In this document: positions 1-8,780 of the stretch, piece after piece | Numbering within the stretch: position 1 is the stretch's first letter | Layout of the letters: the number at the start of each line of letters is the position of its first letter | Assembly (NCBI RefSeq): GCF_003931795.1 | Contig: NZ_CP034234.1 | Location: 620,001-684,000 of the forward strand | DNA: 64,000 bases | Direction of reading: 5' to 3' | DNA from: Erysipelothrix piscisicarius | Lineage (GTDB): Bacteria; Bacillota_I; Bacilli_A; Erysipelotrichales; Erysipelotrichaceae | Program-made: the position numbers and the translations under genes | Notes under the pieces: model-generated | Seen by the model: only the letters and a program-made list of their open reading frames with translations | Told to the model about the DNA's origin: nothing | Database searches by the model: none

Positions 1-1
1 T

Positions 2-814
2 GTCTTCAATTTAATTTGGGTTGTGGGGATTATTCCCTTTATTCCCGCATGTATTCGTCTTTTAAAAGTTCTAATACCAGGGGAAGATCGCATTAAAGAA
101 CGAGAAAAAATTGAAGCGTTGGATTATGAATTAATTAAGAAGTTCCCGGATGGTGCGTTTCAATTAGCACAAAAACAAACACTTCAGATGGCTGATTTGG
201 TTGTTGAATCTTTGGAAACAACACATGACTACCTAACAACGCAAGACGAAGAAGATTTAGATGTCATCGGACAGTTGGAGGAGATGGTTAATGATTTGGA
301 CTACAATTTAACGCGCTATCTTCTTGCGATTGCGAAGGATACGCAACTTGATGGCCGTATGGCAGAACAGTACTCAACCAGTGTTGATATCGTGAAAAAT
401 ATTGAGAGAATGGGAGATATAACGACAAATATTGCGGAGTTTTATGAACGCATCTTTGAAAATCGAGGTACGTTCTCAGAAGAAGCACTGTTTGATTTGG
501 AAACAATGTATAAACTCGTTTTGGATATGATTCAACGAAGTTTTAAAATGCTTAAATCGGATTCACTTCAAGGATATGAAAAACTTGTACAGGATGAAGA
601 CTACCTCGATTTAATTGATGAGAAGTACCGTGAACGTCATTTCCATCGTATCTCGGATGGTATTTGTGACGATCCGATTGCAAGTAGTTTGTATGTAGAT
701 ATTCTTGCGTCTTTAGAACGCTTAGGGGATCACTGCATAAATATTGTGGAGAAGGTAAAAGAACGTAATCCCGAGGAAGGGGTTGAGAAGATTCGTATGG
801 ATTCCATAAATTAA
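2..814 (+). CDS. Na/Pi cotransporter family protein, C-terminal part (PhoU-like domain)
   Basis: The reading frame is open from base 2, so this is the 3' end of a gene that begins outside the window. The first visible residues are the end of a hydrophobic membrane segment (VFNLIWVVGIIPFIPACIRL). After it comes a helical cytoplasmic domain of about 240 residues, with the acidic helix pairs typical of PhoU-like domains and a repeat of the form SLERLGDHCINI near the end, matching IERMGDITTNI earlier. This arrangement is known from sodium-phosphate cotransporters of the NptA/PNaS family, which take up phosphate. The sodium-binding membrane part is not visible. A GTG at 23 could be mistaken for a start but lies inside the continuous frame. 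The MazG-like gene follows 22 bp downstream. Confidence 0.8.
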   Translation, partial: VFNLIWVVGIIPFIPACIRLLKVLIPGEDRIKEREKIEALDYELIKKFPDGAFQLAQKQTLQMADLVVESLETTHDYLTTQDEEDLDVIGQLEEMVNDLDYNLTRYLLAIAKDTQLDGRMAEQYSTSVDIVKNIERMGDITTNIAEFYERIFENRGTFSEEALFDLETMYKLVLDMIQRSFKMLKSDSLQGYEKLVQDEDYLDLIDEKYRERHFHRISDGICDDPIASSLYVDILASLERLGDHCINIVEKVKERNPEEGVEKIRMDSIN

Positions 815-836
815 GAAGTGTGAAAAGGAGTAGGTA

Positions 837-1208
837 ATGGAAATTACAATAACGGAACTACAAGAATATTTAAAGGATCATTACCAAGATGGTGGTGTCG
901 ATCAAAGTTTGTTTATGAAACTGGTCGAGGAAATGGGGGAAGTGGCTGAGGTTCTAAATAAAAAAGCTGGTCGTAAATCATCAAGTGATGAAGATTTAGA
1001 CTTGCAATTAGGTCATGAATTGGCAGATCTAATGCACTATGCCATGGCCATTGCGGCACTCAATGACATTGATATGAATGCAATGATCCTCTCAAAAGAT
1101 AAAGAAGCTTCAAATAAATATCATCATACAACAGATTTAGAATCGTTTGTCTCAGCACAAAGAGTCATCAAATCACGCGCAAAATCATCAAATAATATCC
1201 CGAAATAG
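837..1208 (+). CDS. MazG-like nucleotide pyrophosphohydrolase
   Basis: A 123-residue protein with the compact all-alpha MazG signature: KLVEEMGEVAEVLNK at about residues 28-42, with the EExxE metal-binding helix, and ELADLMHYAMAIA at about 61-73, supplying the second acidic pair. Family members hydrolyse (d)NTPs to monophosphate and pyrophosphate as house-cleaning enzymes. The substrate cannot be read from sequence. The start ATG follows a GGAG ribosome site at about 825. It sits 22 bp after the phosphate transporter gene and may be co-transcribed. A terminator shared with the convergent ROK gene follows. Confidence 0.8.
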   Translation: MEITITELQEYLKDHYQDGGVDQSLFMKLVEEMGEVAEVLNKKAGRKSSSDEDLDLQLGHELADLMHYAMAIAALNDIDMNAMILSKDKEASNKYHHTTDLESFVSAQRVIKSRAKSSNNIPK

Positions 1209-1232
1209 GATGTGAAATGCATTTATGGATAC

Positions 1233-1267
1233 AAAAAAGAGCCATCTTCTTAAAGTAGGCTCTTTTT
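1233..1267. terminator. Bidirectional rho-independent terminator
   Basis: A-run, then GAGCC ... GGCTC stem, then T-run, lying between the convergent MazG-like gene and ROK repressor gene. The A-rich left arm and T-rich right arm let it work in both directions. Confidence 0.75.
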
Positions 1268-2444
1268 ATTCGCAAAGTAAGGTTTCACTAATGGCCAGTG
1301 CGCATGCTGCGCGGGCTCCATTTGCCTTGGAATAGGGTTTAATCTTTTTCTGAATTGTTTGTCGAGAGATGAATTCGGAATCGTGCTCGCGTATCTTATT
1401 GAGCAGTAATGTCGAAAGTTGCTCATCATCAAACAATTGACCGTGTAAATAAATAATATCCGTATCGAGGGTAACGATGATGTTATTAAGGGCAATGGCT
1501 AAAAAATTAATTGCATTTTCTAATAACTGTATGACTGCAGAATCGCCAAGATGATAGGCTTGCAGCAGGGTATCCATCGATAACTCATGTTCTTCGGTTA
1601 CCAGTTGTTTGAGATAGGTGTTCGCAGAACTATTAAATAATAAACTTGTTTTGTGAAGCAACCATGTTTGACTCGCATAGGTTTGAAGGCAACCAATTTT
1701 ACCACACTCACATTGTTCGCCAAATGGATTCACAACAAGATGTCCAATTTCTCCAACAAAGTAATTATTTCGTGCATACAGATTCCCTTGGTATATATAT
1801 GAACAGAAGATTCCTCGTCTAAAATGTAAGAATAAGAAATTCGCATCCGTTTTATCATGTCCGAATAAACGTTCACGTATAGCCATCGCATTTACATTAT
1901 TCTCAAAATAGACGGGATACTTTAAATGTTTCTTTAAATAATCCAGTGAGAAATTTGACCATGAATGGTTATTGGTTAAAATGTGGGATGATGATTTATC
2001 ATAATGTCCTGGTATGGCAATGCCAATACTTGTGATGGGGGTATCGCGATGTTTATCCATAAAATCATGGATCGTCTTTACCAATAAGTCGTGACGAACA
2101 TGGTCTGATTTAGAGAGTGTGTATGCCTCTTCAAAGAGAATTTCATTAAGGTTATCGGATAACGCTAAGGTGAAAGAGTGTTCAAATAACTCCACACCGA
2201 GATAATAGGAGTGATGGGGAAGAAGACCTAATAAAATTTTGCGTCTTCCTACACGTGTATTATCGGTATCCTCTCCGATTTCACAAATAATGTTATCGTT
2301 AATTAGGTGTTGGGTTAAATCACTAACAGTCGCGGGGGTAATGTGAAGCGACTTTGAAATATCAATGCGTGAAAGCGGTCCCTTTGAATATAATAAATCA
2401 AGGATTAAAGCCGTTTGCTTTGTTTTTGCTTTACTGAGTTGCAT
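1266..2444 (-). CDS. ROK-family transcriptional repressor (NagC/XylR type)
   Basis: A 392-residue protein. Residues about 1-70 form a winged helix-turn-helix (LSRIDISKSLHITPATVSDL is the recognition region). Residues about 80-390 form a ROK sugar-kinase-like sensor. The ROK zinc motif is present as CECGKIGC, preceded by VGEIGHLVVNP. Proteins of this build repress sugar genes and release DNA on binding a sugar or sugar phosphate. The gene diverges from the PTS EIIC operon at 2668. A perfect 8-bp inverted repeat overlaps that operon's promoter (2533-2552), so this repressor most likely controls the EIIC/GH16 operon. The inducer is unknown; a beta-glucan-derived oligosaccharide fits the context. 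Confidence 0.85.
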   Translation of the reverse strand: MQLSKAKTKQTALILDLLYSKGPLSRIDISKSLHITPATVSDLTQHLINDNIICEIGEDTDNTRVGRRKILLGLLPHHSYYLGVELFEHSFTLALSDNLNEILFEEAYTLSKSDHVRHDLLVKTIHDFMDKHRDTPITSIGIAIPGHYDKSSSHILTNNHSWSNFSLDYLKKHLKYPVYFENNVNAMAIRERLFGHDKTDANFLFLHFRRGIFCSYIYQGNLYARNNYFVGEIGHLVVNPFGEQCECGKIGCLQTYASQTWLLHKTSLLFNSSANTYLKQLVTEEHELSMDTLLQAYHLGDSAVIQLLENAINFLAIALNNIIVTLDTDIIYLHGQLFDDEQLSTLLLNKIREHDSEFISRQTIQKKIKPYSKANGARAACALAISETLLCE

Positions 2445-2532
2445 ATTTCACCTCCATTAAGAACATTGTAACCTATTAATTATAATTTGTAATCATTAAT
2501 GGGGGAAATTTAACAAAACCAACACAATTATC

Positions 2533-2552
2533 AAATGTAAGGCTTTACATTT
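2533..2552. promoter_or_regulatory. Candidate ROK operator (perfect inverted repeat)
   Basis: AAATGTAA-GGCT-TTACATTT is an exact 8-bp inverted repeat with a 4-bp spacer. It lies in the divergent region between the ROK repressor and the PTS EIIC gene and overlaps the -35 box of the EIIC promoter. Assignment to the neighbouring ROK protein is inference from position. Confidence 0.6.
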
Positions 2553-2572
2553 AAGGTGAAGTGTTCTATAGT
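2544..2572 (+). promoter_or_regulatory. Promoter of the PTS EIIC / DUF7916-like / GH16 operon
   Basis: TTTACA (2544-2549), 17-bp spacer, TATAGT (2567-2572): a good sigma-A type promoter about 95 bp ahead of the EIIC start. The -35 lies within the inverted repeat described as an operator. Confidence 0.6.
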
Positions 2573-2667
2573 GTAGGTAGTTGGTAATATAAAATAATTA
2601 ATTACTGAGATATTGCGCACATTTTCATTCTAATTGTTCTATATTATAACCAAAAGAGGAGGATATT

Positions 2668-3945
2668 ATGAATAAAGTAGGAGATTTTTTAGAAGAAAAA
2701 GTTCTGCCTGTAGCAGCGAAACTTTCAAGTAATAAATTTTTAATTGCAATTCGTGATGGTATTACACTTTCAATGCCATTAATTATTATCGGTTCTATTT
2801 TTATGGTTATAGCAAGTTTTCCAGTACCAGGTTGGGAAGCATGGTTGGGAGATATTGGTGTTGCCGGCTATCTTTGGAAGGGTGTCGACAGTAGTTTTGG
2901 ATTAGTTGGATTAATTTCAGCATTTGGTATTGCTTACAGTATTGCAGATCAGCACAACACAGATGGAATTTCAGCAGGGATTATTGCTTTATCAGCATTT
3001 ATCGTTGTAACGCCATTTGTTAAGGGGGAAACAGGTGCTGGTATTGCGGTTGGACTTGTGGGTGCTCGTGGGCTCTTTGTAGCGATCATCTTAGCAATTA
3101 TTAGTGGTCTTATCTACCAATGGTTTATCAATAATAATATTGAAATCAAAATGCCAGATACAGTACCACCTGCAGTTGCGAAAAGTTTTAGTGCAATTAT
3201 TCCGGGTGCAGTGATTATTACAATGTGGTTAACCATCTTTGGTTTACTTGATAAATTTGGTTTACCAAACTTACATGATATTGCAGCTGTTGTGTTAGGA
3301 AAACCGTTTGGATTACTTGGAAATAACATTATTGGTACAATGATTGTTGTTGCATTTAACAGTATTTTCTGGTTCTTAGGAATTCACGGGGGCCATGTTG
3401 TAAACTCAATTATGAAACCAATTTGGATTGCAAACTTAGATGCGAACCGTGTTGCTTATCAAGCAGGCGAGGCATTACAACACATTATTACAGAACCATT
3501 TATGGATAACTTTGTATACATCGGTGGTGGTGGAGCCACAATCGGTCTTGTACTCGCAATTGCATACTATGCACGTAAGAAAAAAACAAGTTTACGTACT
3601 AAAGCTCTTGCGCCAATTACAGTTGTACCAGGACTCTTTAATATTAATGAGCCAACAATGTTTGGACTTCCAGTAGTGCTTAACTTATTATTAATTGTTC
3701 CATTCATCTTAGCACCAATGCTTAATGCACTTATTACTTATTTCGCAATGGCATCGGGACTTGTTCCTTTAACACGTACTGTAGCAACATGGACGATGCC
3801 TCCAGTAATCAGTGGATTCTTAACAACAGGTAGTATTCGTGGATCAATCTTACAAATTATCTTAATTGCACTTGATATTCTCTTATACTTACCATTCTTT
3901 GCAATGGTTGAAAAAGGATTTAAGGCAGCAGAAACAGCAGAATAG
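2668..3945 (+). CDS. PTS lactose/cellobiose-family EIIC (CelB type)
   Basis: A 425-residue polytopic membrane protein with the opening typical of the Lac/cellobiose family (FLEEKVLPVAAKLSSNKFL, then GITLSMPLIIIGSIFMVI). The conserved central loop has GIHGGHVVNSIMKPIW and the later ITEPFMDNF region, and NINEPTMFGLPVVLN matches the EIIC NEP motif. It would form the sugar channel for a beta-glucoside or similar disaccharide. No EIIA or EIIB is encoded beside it, so it must use partners from elsewhere. The start follows GAGGAGG. It heads an operon with a DUF7916-like gene and a secreted GH16, suggesting uptake of glucanase products. Confidence 0.9.
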   Translation: MNKVGDFLEEKVLPVAAKLSSNKFLIAIRDGITLSMPLIIIGSIFMVIASFPVPGWEAWLGDIGVAGYLWKGVDSSFGLVGLISAFGIAYSIADQHNTDGISAGIIALSAFIVVTPFVKGETGAGIAVGLVGARGLFVAIILAIISGLIYQWFINNNIEIKMPDTVPPAVAKSFSAIIPGAVIITMWLTIFGLLDKFGLPNLHDIAAVVLGKPFGLLGNNIIGTMIVVAFNSIFWFLGIHGGHVVNSIMKPIWIANLDANRVAYQAGEALQHIITEPFMDNFVYIGGGGATIGLVLAIAYYARKKKTSLRTKALAPITVVPGLFNINEPTMFGLPVVLNLLLIVPFILAPMLNALITYFAMASGLVPLTRTVATWTMPPVISGFLTTGSIRGSILQIILIALDILLYLPFFAMVEKGFKAAETAE

Positions 3946-3969
3946 TAATTATTATATAGAAAGTGTGAA

Positions 3970-4868
3970 ATGATGAAACGATTAATTAGTGCAAATACGA
4001 GTGATATTTTAAACATGACCGCTGAAGAACTTAAACAAAGTATTAAAGCGAGTGAGGGACGCGTAGTTTTATCGGAAAACTACGCTGCTCGCGAAAGCTT
4101 TGTGGGAGATATTAGTAACTCTGAGATTGCACGTGCATGTGGTGCAGACTTAATTTTACTCAATGGCGTCGATGTATTTAATCCGGATTTATTTGCAATT
4201 GAATGTATTGAAAAGAACTTTGTGGATGAGCTTCATCGTTTAGTTGGAGCGCCCATTGGTGTCAATTTAGAACCCATTGATCAAAATGCGGAAATGACGG
4301 AGTCACGTTTTGAGATTGCTTTAGGAAGACAGGCAACTGTAGAGACAATTGAAGAAATTGAACGTCGTAATTTTGATTTTGTTTGTTTTACGGGAAATCC
4401 AGGGACAGGGGTAACCAACGAAGCCATTATTTCTACCATTAAGATTGCGAAGGAGAAGTTCTCCGGGGTCATTATCGCAGGTAAAATGCATGGTGCTGGT
4501 GTTGTGGGACCAATTATTGATTTAGAAACGGTGGAAGCGTTTATTAATGCAGGCGCGGATGTGATTTTAGTCCCTGCTGTTGGAACGGTTCCAGGATTTG
4601 ATGCGGATGAACTTAAAGAAATTGTGCAATTTGCACATGCCCGCGATACGTTAGTTATGAGTGCAATTGGAACGAGCCAAGAAGGATCAACTCAGAAATT
4701 ATTGCGCAAATGTCAATTCAAAATAAGATTTGTGGCGTGGATATTCATCACATTGGTGACGCTGGATATGCAGGATTAGCTCCGGTTGAAAACATTTTTG
4801 CAATCGGTCAAGCAATTCGAGGTATTCGACACACATTGTCATCATGTGCCCGTTCAATAAATCGATAA
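3970..4868 (+). pseudogene. DUF7916-like / PEP phosphonomutase-related protein, frameshifted
   Basis: The first 240 or so residues read as a TIM-barrel protein of the family often found beside cellobiose-type PTS genes (formerly called PEP phosphonomutase-related): GRVVLSENYAARESFVGDIS, then CFTGNPGTGVTN, AGKMHGAGVVGP and LVPAVGTVPGFDADEL. At about 4693 the frame shifts. The original frame ends early at 4779, but the -1 frame continues with EIIAQMSIQNKICGVDIHHI and a natural C-terminus stopping at 4868. Adding one A to make CAAG at 4693 restores GSTQEIIAQ. It is either a one-base deletion in the strain or a sequencing error. The function of the family is not established. It lies 24 bp after EIIC and 21 bp before GH16. 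Confidence 0.7.
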
Positions 4869-4889
4869 ACATTAATAAAGGAGCATGAA

Positions 4890-6965
4890 ATGCGTAAAGG
4901 TTTAAAAAATATCGTTACAGTATTTATGGTTTTAGCTTTATCAATGACATCAATCTCAGCACTTGAGGGTGATGCTAAGAATTTAATTCAAGATGGTGAT
5001 TTTGAACAAGGTGGAACTTCATGGACGCAACGCAATAAAGGCGAAGTTCAAGACAAAGTTTCATATGATGGAAAATATGCAGGGGTTTTGCCAAATACAG
5101 CAATTTCAGGCAACTTTGCAAATGGATTTATTGGTCAAGTTATTCGACTTGAACCGAATACAACTTATCACGTAAGTGCTTATGCGAAAGTAGATGTTAA
5201 AGGGGCGGATGCCATCTTTACAGCACGCTTTTGGAATGGCCAACAAGGTGATGTTATTAAGGGAGAAAACGGTCAAACCGTAGATCAACTTGTATCATCT
5301 ACAGAATGGCAAAAAGTAAGTTATACATTTAATTCAGGTACGGAACAAGGAGCACTAATTCAACTTGTTAAGTGGTCTGAAAAAGAAGAAACAAAGCAAT
5401 CCAATGCTTATATTGATAACGTTGTGGTAACGAAAGATTCAAATGTTTCAGAAGAAAAAGAAGATGACGTCTTTACAGAAGTGTGGCGTGATGATTTTGA
5501 TCAAGAATCCCTAAATATGGAAGATTGGGGTTATGAACTGGGTTCGATTCGTGGTATTGAACAACAACATTATGTAAACAATCCAGAGAACGTATTTTTA
5601 CGCGATGGTAACCTTGTGCTACGTGCAACCGATCGTGATGTTGCGGATCAATATTTACATCCACGTGATGCATCCCGGAAGGCAATTTATAATTCAGGAA
5701 GCATTCGTACGCATGGTCAACGCGAATTCTTATACGGAAAATTAGAAATTCGTGCAAAACTTCCAAAAGGAAGAGGTGCATTCCCAGCGTTTTGGACATT
5801 AGGTGCTGACTTTACACTTGATGGCAAGATTAAAGCGGAACAAGGTCGTGGATGGCCAAGCACGGGTGAAATTGATATTATGGAATTAATTGGTGAGGAT
5901 CGCGATGGTGCTCATGGTAACCGTACTGTTTACCAAACCGTTCATTATTGCCCTGCTGAGGATAATGTAGGACGTTTTTCTGGAAATGGAACTGCGCATA
6001 CCATTCCTCAAGGTAATTTTAATGACGAATTTCATACCTTTGCATTAAATTGGACCGAAGATACCCTTGAATGGTATGTTGATGATCAAAAAGTTCCTAC
6101 TGTACCGTATGGACAAGATCCAATGGCTAAAGATATTTTCAACAAGCCGCAATACATTCAGCTAAACTTAGCGATGGGTGGCGCATGGCCTGGACCTGTA
6201 GGGGAAAACCTGGCCGGCACTGAGTTTGTGATTGATTCGGTATCGTATCAACAAACTGCTGCGCAAGCGAAAGCGGCTCAAGCATATTATGATCGTGCTC
6301 CCAAACTGGAGGGGGTTAAACCACTCACAGTTATGCAAGGAGGAACAATCAATCCACTTGAAGGCATTAATACTCTTGAAGGTTATGATTTAGATTTCTC
6401 AATAGAAGATACACCGATGTTTAATCCACGCGGTGGAAATTCAAATGTGAAACTTCTTGTAAAGGGTATGGATGAGATGGATCTTATTTCAAATCTTCCA
6501 GAAGGTACCTATAATCTTCATTATAGCGCAACACCTCAAGGGGTGGACTTAACACAAGATATTAAAACACCGGTTGCACGTCAAGCAACCACCCTGGTTG
6601 TTTCAAAGCAAGCCTTTCCTCAATCGTTTGAACTTGAAATAACCAAAGGCGATGCTTTATCAACGCTCACATTACCACAAGGATGGACATGGAAGAATCC
6701 AGATTTTGTTGTTAATGAAGCGGGAATGTTTACGGTTTTATTTGGCGTCAATAAGGACGAGCATTCCGTGCATGTATCACTTCGAACAATGACAGAAACA
6801 CCCAAAGAAGAGAACAAACCTGCGGAAGTGCTTGGCGAGAAAAAAGACAAGGACGTCACATCAACGGAATCGACCCTACCGAATACGGGTCAATACACGT
6901 CAAGTTTCGCAATTGTGGTTGCGTTATCACTCACATGTATTGGTTATGTGCTTATAATGGGATAA
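4890..6965 (+). CDS. Secreted GH16 beta-glucanase (laminarinase-like) with LPXTG-type end
   Basis: A 691-residue protein. Residues 1-25 are a signal peptide ending near SISAL. About 30-170 is a jelly-roll carbohydrate-binding module (CBM4/9-like; LIQDGDFEQGGTSWT). About 195-455 is a GH16 catalytic domain with the diagnostic GEIDIMELIGE motif near residue 326, whose two glutamates are nucleophile and acid/base, plus GAFPAFWTLG and a C-terminal LNLAMGGAWPG. The enzyme should cut beta-1,3 or mixed beta-glucans outside the cell. The end has LPNTG followed by a hydrophobic stretch but stops at YVLIMG without the usual Lys/Arg tail, which is odd for a sortase substrate. Same operon as the PTS EIIC, probably under the divergent ROK repressor. 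Confidence 0.88.
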   Translation: MRKGLKNIVTVFMVLALSMTSISALEGDAKNLIQDGDFEQGGTSWTQRNKGEVQDKVSYDGKYAGVLPNTAISGNFANGFIGQVIRLEPNTTYHVSAYAKVDVKGADAIFTARFWNGQQGDVIKGENGQTVDQLVSSTEWQKVSYTFNSGTEQGALIQLVKWSEKEETKQSNAYIDNVVVTKDSNVSEEKEDDVFTEVWRDDFDQESLNMEDWGYELGSIRGIEQQHYVNNPENVFLRDGNLVLRATDRDVADQYLHPRDASRKAIYNSGSIRTHGQREFLYGKLEIRAKLPKGRGAFPAFWTLGADFTLDGKIKAEQGRGWPSTGEIDIMELIGEDRDGAHGNRTVYQTVHYCPAEDNVGRFSGNGTAHTIPQGNFNDEFHTFALNWTEDTLEWYVDDQKVPTVPYGQDPMAKDIFNKPQYIQLNLAMGGAWPGPVGENLAGTEFVIDSVSYQQTAAQAKAAQAYYDRAPKLEGVKPLTVMQGGTINPLEGINTLEGYDLDFSIEDTPMFNPRGGNSNVKLLVKGMDEMDLISNLPEGTYNLHYSATPQGVDLTQDIKTPVARQATTLVVSKQAFPQSFELEITKGDALSTLTLPQGWTWKNPDFVVNEAGMFTVLFGVNKDEHSVHVSLRTMTETPKEENKPAEVLGEKKDKDVTSTESTLPNTGQYTSSFAIVVALSLTCIGYVLIMG

Positions 6966-7028
6966 TACGCCTTAAATCAAACACTTATTTGGTGTTATCT
7001 TAATTTATCATTTTTTATCAAAACCATC

Positions 7029-7057
7029 TTGAAATCCCTTACTTTTTTCGGTAAAGT
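7029..7057 (+). promoter_or_regulatory. Candidate promoter of the PTS EIIBC gene
   Basis: TTGAAA (7029-7034), 17-bp spacer, TAAAGT (7052-7057), about 24 bp before the EIIBC ATG. The -10 match is moderate. The RBS AGGAGG lies between promoter and start. Confidence 0.4.
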
Positions 7058-7080
7058 ATAAACACTTGAGGAGGTAAAGT

Positions 7081-8646
7081 ATGAAAAAGAAGGTTTTTGA
7101 TTTTCTACAGCAATTAGGACGTACCTTTATGTTACCAATTGCTTTATTACCCTTTGCAGGACTTCTACTGGGGTTGGGTGCAACCTTTACCAATCCATCA
7201 TTAATTGAAATGTATCATTTAGAAGGGATTTTAGCGCAAACGGGAGTGTTGTATAAAATTCTAGTAATTATGAAGTCTTGTGGTGAGATAGTCTTTGCGA
7301 ACTTACCGCTTTTATTTGCAATCGGGGTTGCTTTTGGTATGGCACGAGAATCTAAGGAGGTTGCTGCACTTGCAGCTGCTATTGCGTATTTGATGATGAA
7401 TGTAGCCATGGCATCCACGATTGAACAATTCGGTAATCTTGAACATTTAATGCAACCCTCGGGTTTGATTACCCATGTTTTAGGGATTGAAAATACATTA
7501 AATACAGGGGTGTTTGGTGGAATTATTGTGGGGGTTATGGTTTCGGTGCTCCATAATAAATTTTATCAAATTGAATTTAATGATGCATTTTCGTTTTTTA
7601 GTGGGACGCGATTTATTCCCATTATTTCATCCTTATTCGCAATTGGTTTAGGTATTCTTTTTGTTTGGATTTGGCCAAGCATTGCGTTTGGGATTGCTTC
7701 TCTAGGTGTCGCAATTTCAAAAATGGGGTATCTTGGAACCTTTATTTATGGATTTATTTATCGTGCGTTAATCCCGTTGGGATTACACCACGTCTTTTAC
7801 TTACCTTTCTGGCAAACCGCTCTCGGTGGAAGTACGATGGTTGCGGGGACGGTTGTTGAAGGGGCACAAAATATTGTCTTTGCACAACTTGCGGCAGGGG
7901 TTCCGGTAGATCCGTCGTACGCACGCTTTTTCTCAGGATTGTTTCCTTTTATGATATTTGGATTTCCAGCAGCTGCACTTGCAATGTATAAAACGGCATA
8001 TCCTGAAAATAAGGCAAAAGTTAAAGGCTTGTTGGTGTCTGCATCCATTACTTCAATTGTAACGGGAATTACGGAACCAATTGAATTTTCGTTCCTGTTT
8101 GCATCCCCATTCCTCTACTTTGGTGTACACGTTGTTTTGGCGGCATTATCATTTATGCTGATGCATATCCTTGCTGTTGGTGTGGGTCTTACCTTTTCGG
8201 GAGGGCTTCTTGATTTGATTTTATACGGGATTTTACCTGGAAATCAAATGACCCATTGGATTCCAATTGTCGCTGTTGGGTTTCTCTACGGTTTAATTTA
8301 TTATTTTGTCTTTATATTCGCAATTAAAAAATTTGATCTAAAAACCCCGGGACGGGAGAAAAACGGGAATGTACAACTTTACACTAAAAAAGATTTAAAC
8401 GATAAAGAGGATGTTTCCGCATTGATTGTGGAAGCGTTAGGTGGGCAAGCGAATATTGTCAGCGTTGATAATTGTGCGACACGACTTCGTATTGAAGTTA
8501 CCGATGCAAGCCATGTAAACAAAGACCAATTGAGTCAAACGGGTGCTGCTGGATCATTAATCAGCGGGAATACCGTACAGGTTATCTATGGACCCAAAGT
8601 TACAAATATCAAGACGAAAATTGATCAATATCTCAATAAGAAATAA
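7081..8646 (+). CDS. PTS glucose/maltose-family EIIBC
   Basis: A 521-residue fusion. Residues about 1-420 are a Glc-family EIIC with roughly ten membrane helices (TFMLPIALLPFAGLLLG near the start, GITEPIEFSFLFASP near 335-350). About 440-520 is an EIIB domain with the phosphocysteine motif DNCATRLRIEV. It imports and phosphorylates a hexose, an alpha-glucoside or an amino sugar; MalX-like proteins have this layout. EIIA is absent and must come from elsewhere, for example the EIIA at 40575. Transcribed from its own promoter and closed by a strong terminator. Confidence 0.88.
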   Translation: MKKKVFDFLQQLGRTFMLPIALLPFAGLLLGLGATFTNPSLIEMYHLEGILAQTGVLYKILVIMKSCGEIVFANLPLLFAIGVAFGMARESKEVAALAAAIAYLMMNVAMASTIEQFGNLEHLMQPSGLITHVLGIENTLNTGVFGGIIVGVMVSVLHNKFYQIEFNDAFSFFSGTRFIPIISSLFAIGLGILFVWIWPSIAFGIASLGVAISKMGYLGTFIYGFIYRALIPLGLHHVFYLPFWQTALGGSTMVAGTVVEGAQNIVFAQLAAGVPVDPSYARFFSGLFPFMIFGFPAAALAMYKTAYPENKAKVKGLLVSASITSIVTGITEPIEFSFLFASPFLYFGVHVVLAALSFMLMHILAVGVGLTFSGGLLDLILYGILPGNQMTHWIPIVAVGFLYGLIYYFVFIFAIKKFDLKTPGREKNGNVQLYTKKDLNDKEDVSALIVEALGGQANIVSVDNCATRLRIEVTDASHVNKDQLSQTGAAGSLISGNTVQVIYGPKVTNIKTKIDQYLNKK

Positions 8647-8673
8647 AGCACATCAGATCGATGTGCTTTTTTA
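8645..8673 (+). terminator. Rho-independent terminator after PTS EIIBC
   Basis: AGCACATC ... GATGTGCT, an 8-bp perfect stem with a 5-nt loop, followed by TTTTTT just after the stop codon. Confidence 0.85.
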
Positions 8674-8780
8674 TCTAAGTATTTATTTTAGACATTTCGA
8701 TACATATTATTGAACATCCTGTTTTGTTGATGACGCAGGTAGAAAAGCATGATATGACTTAGTTGTATAAGGAGGGGCTT

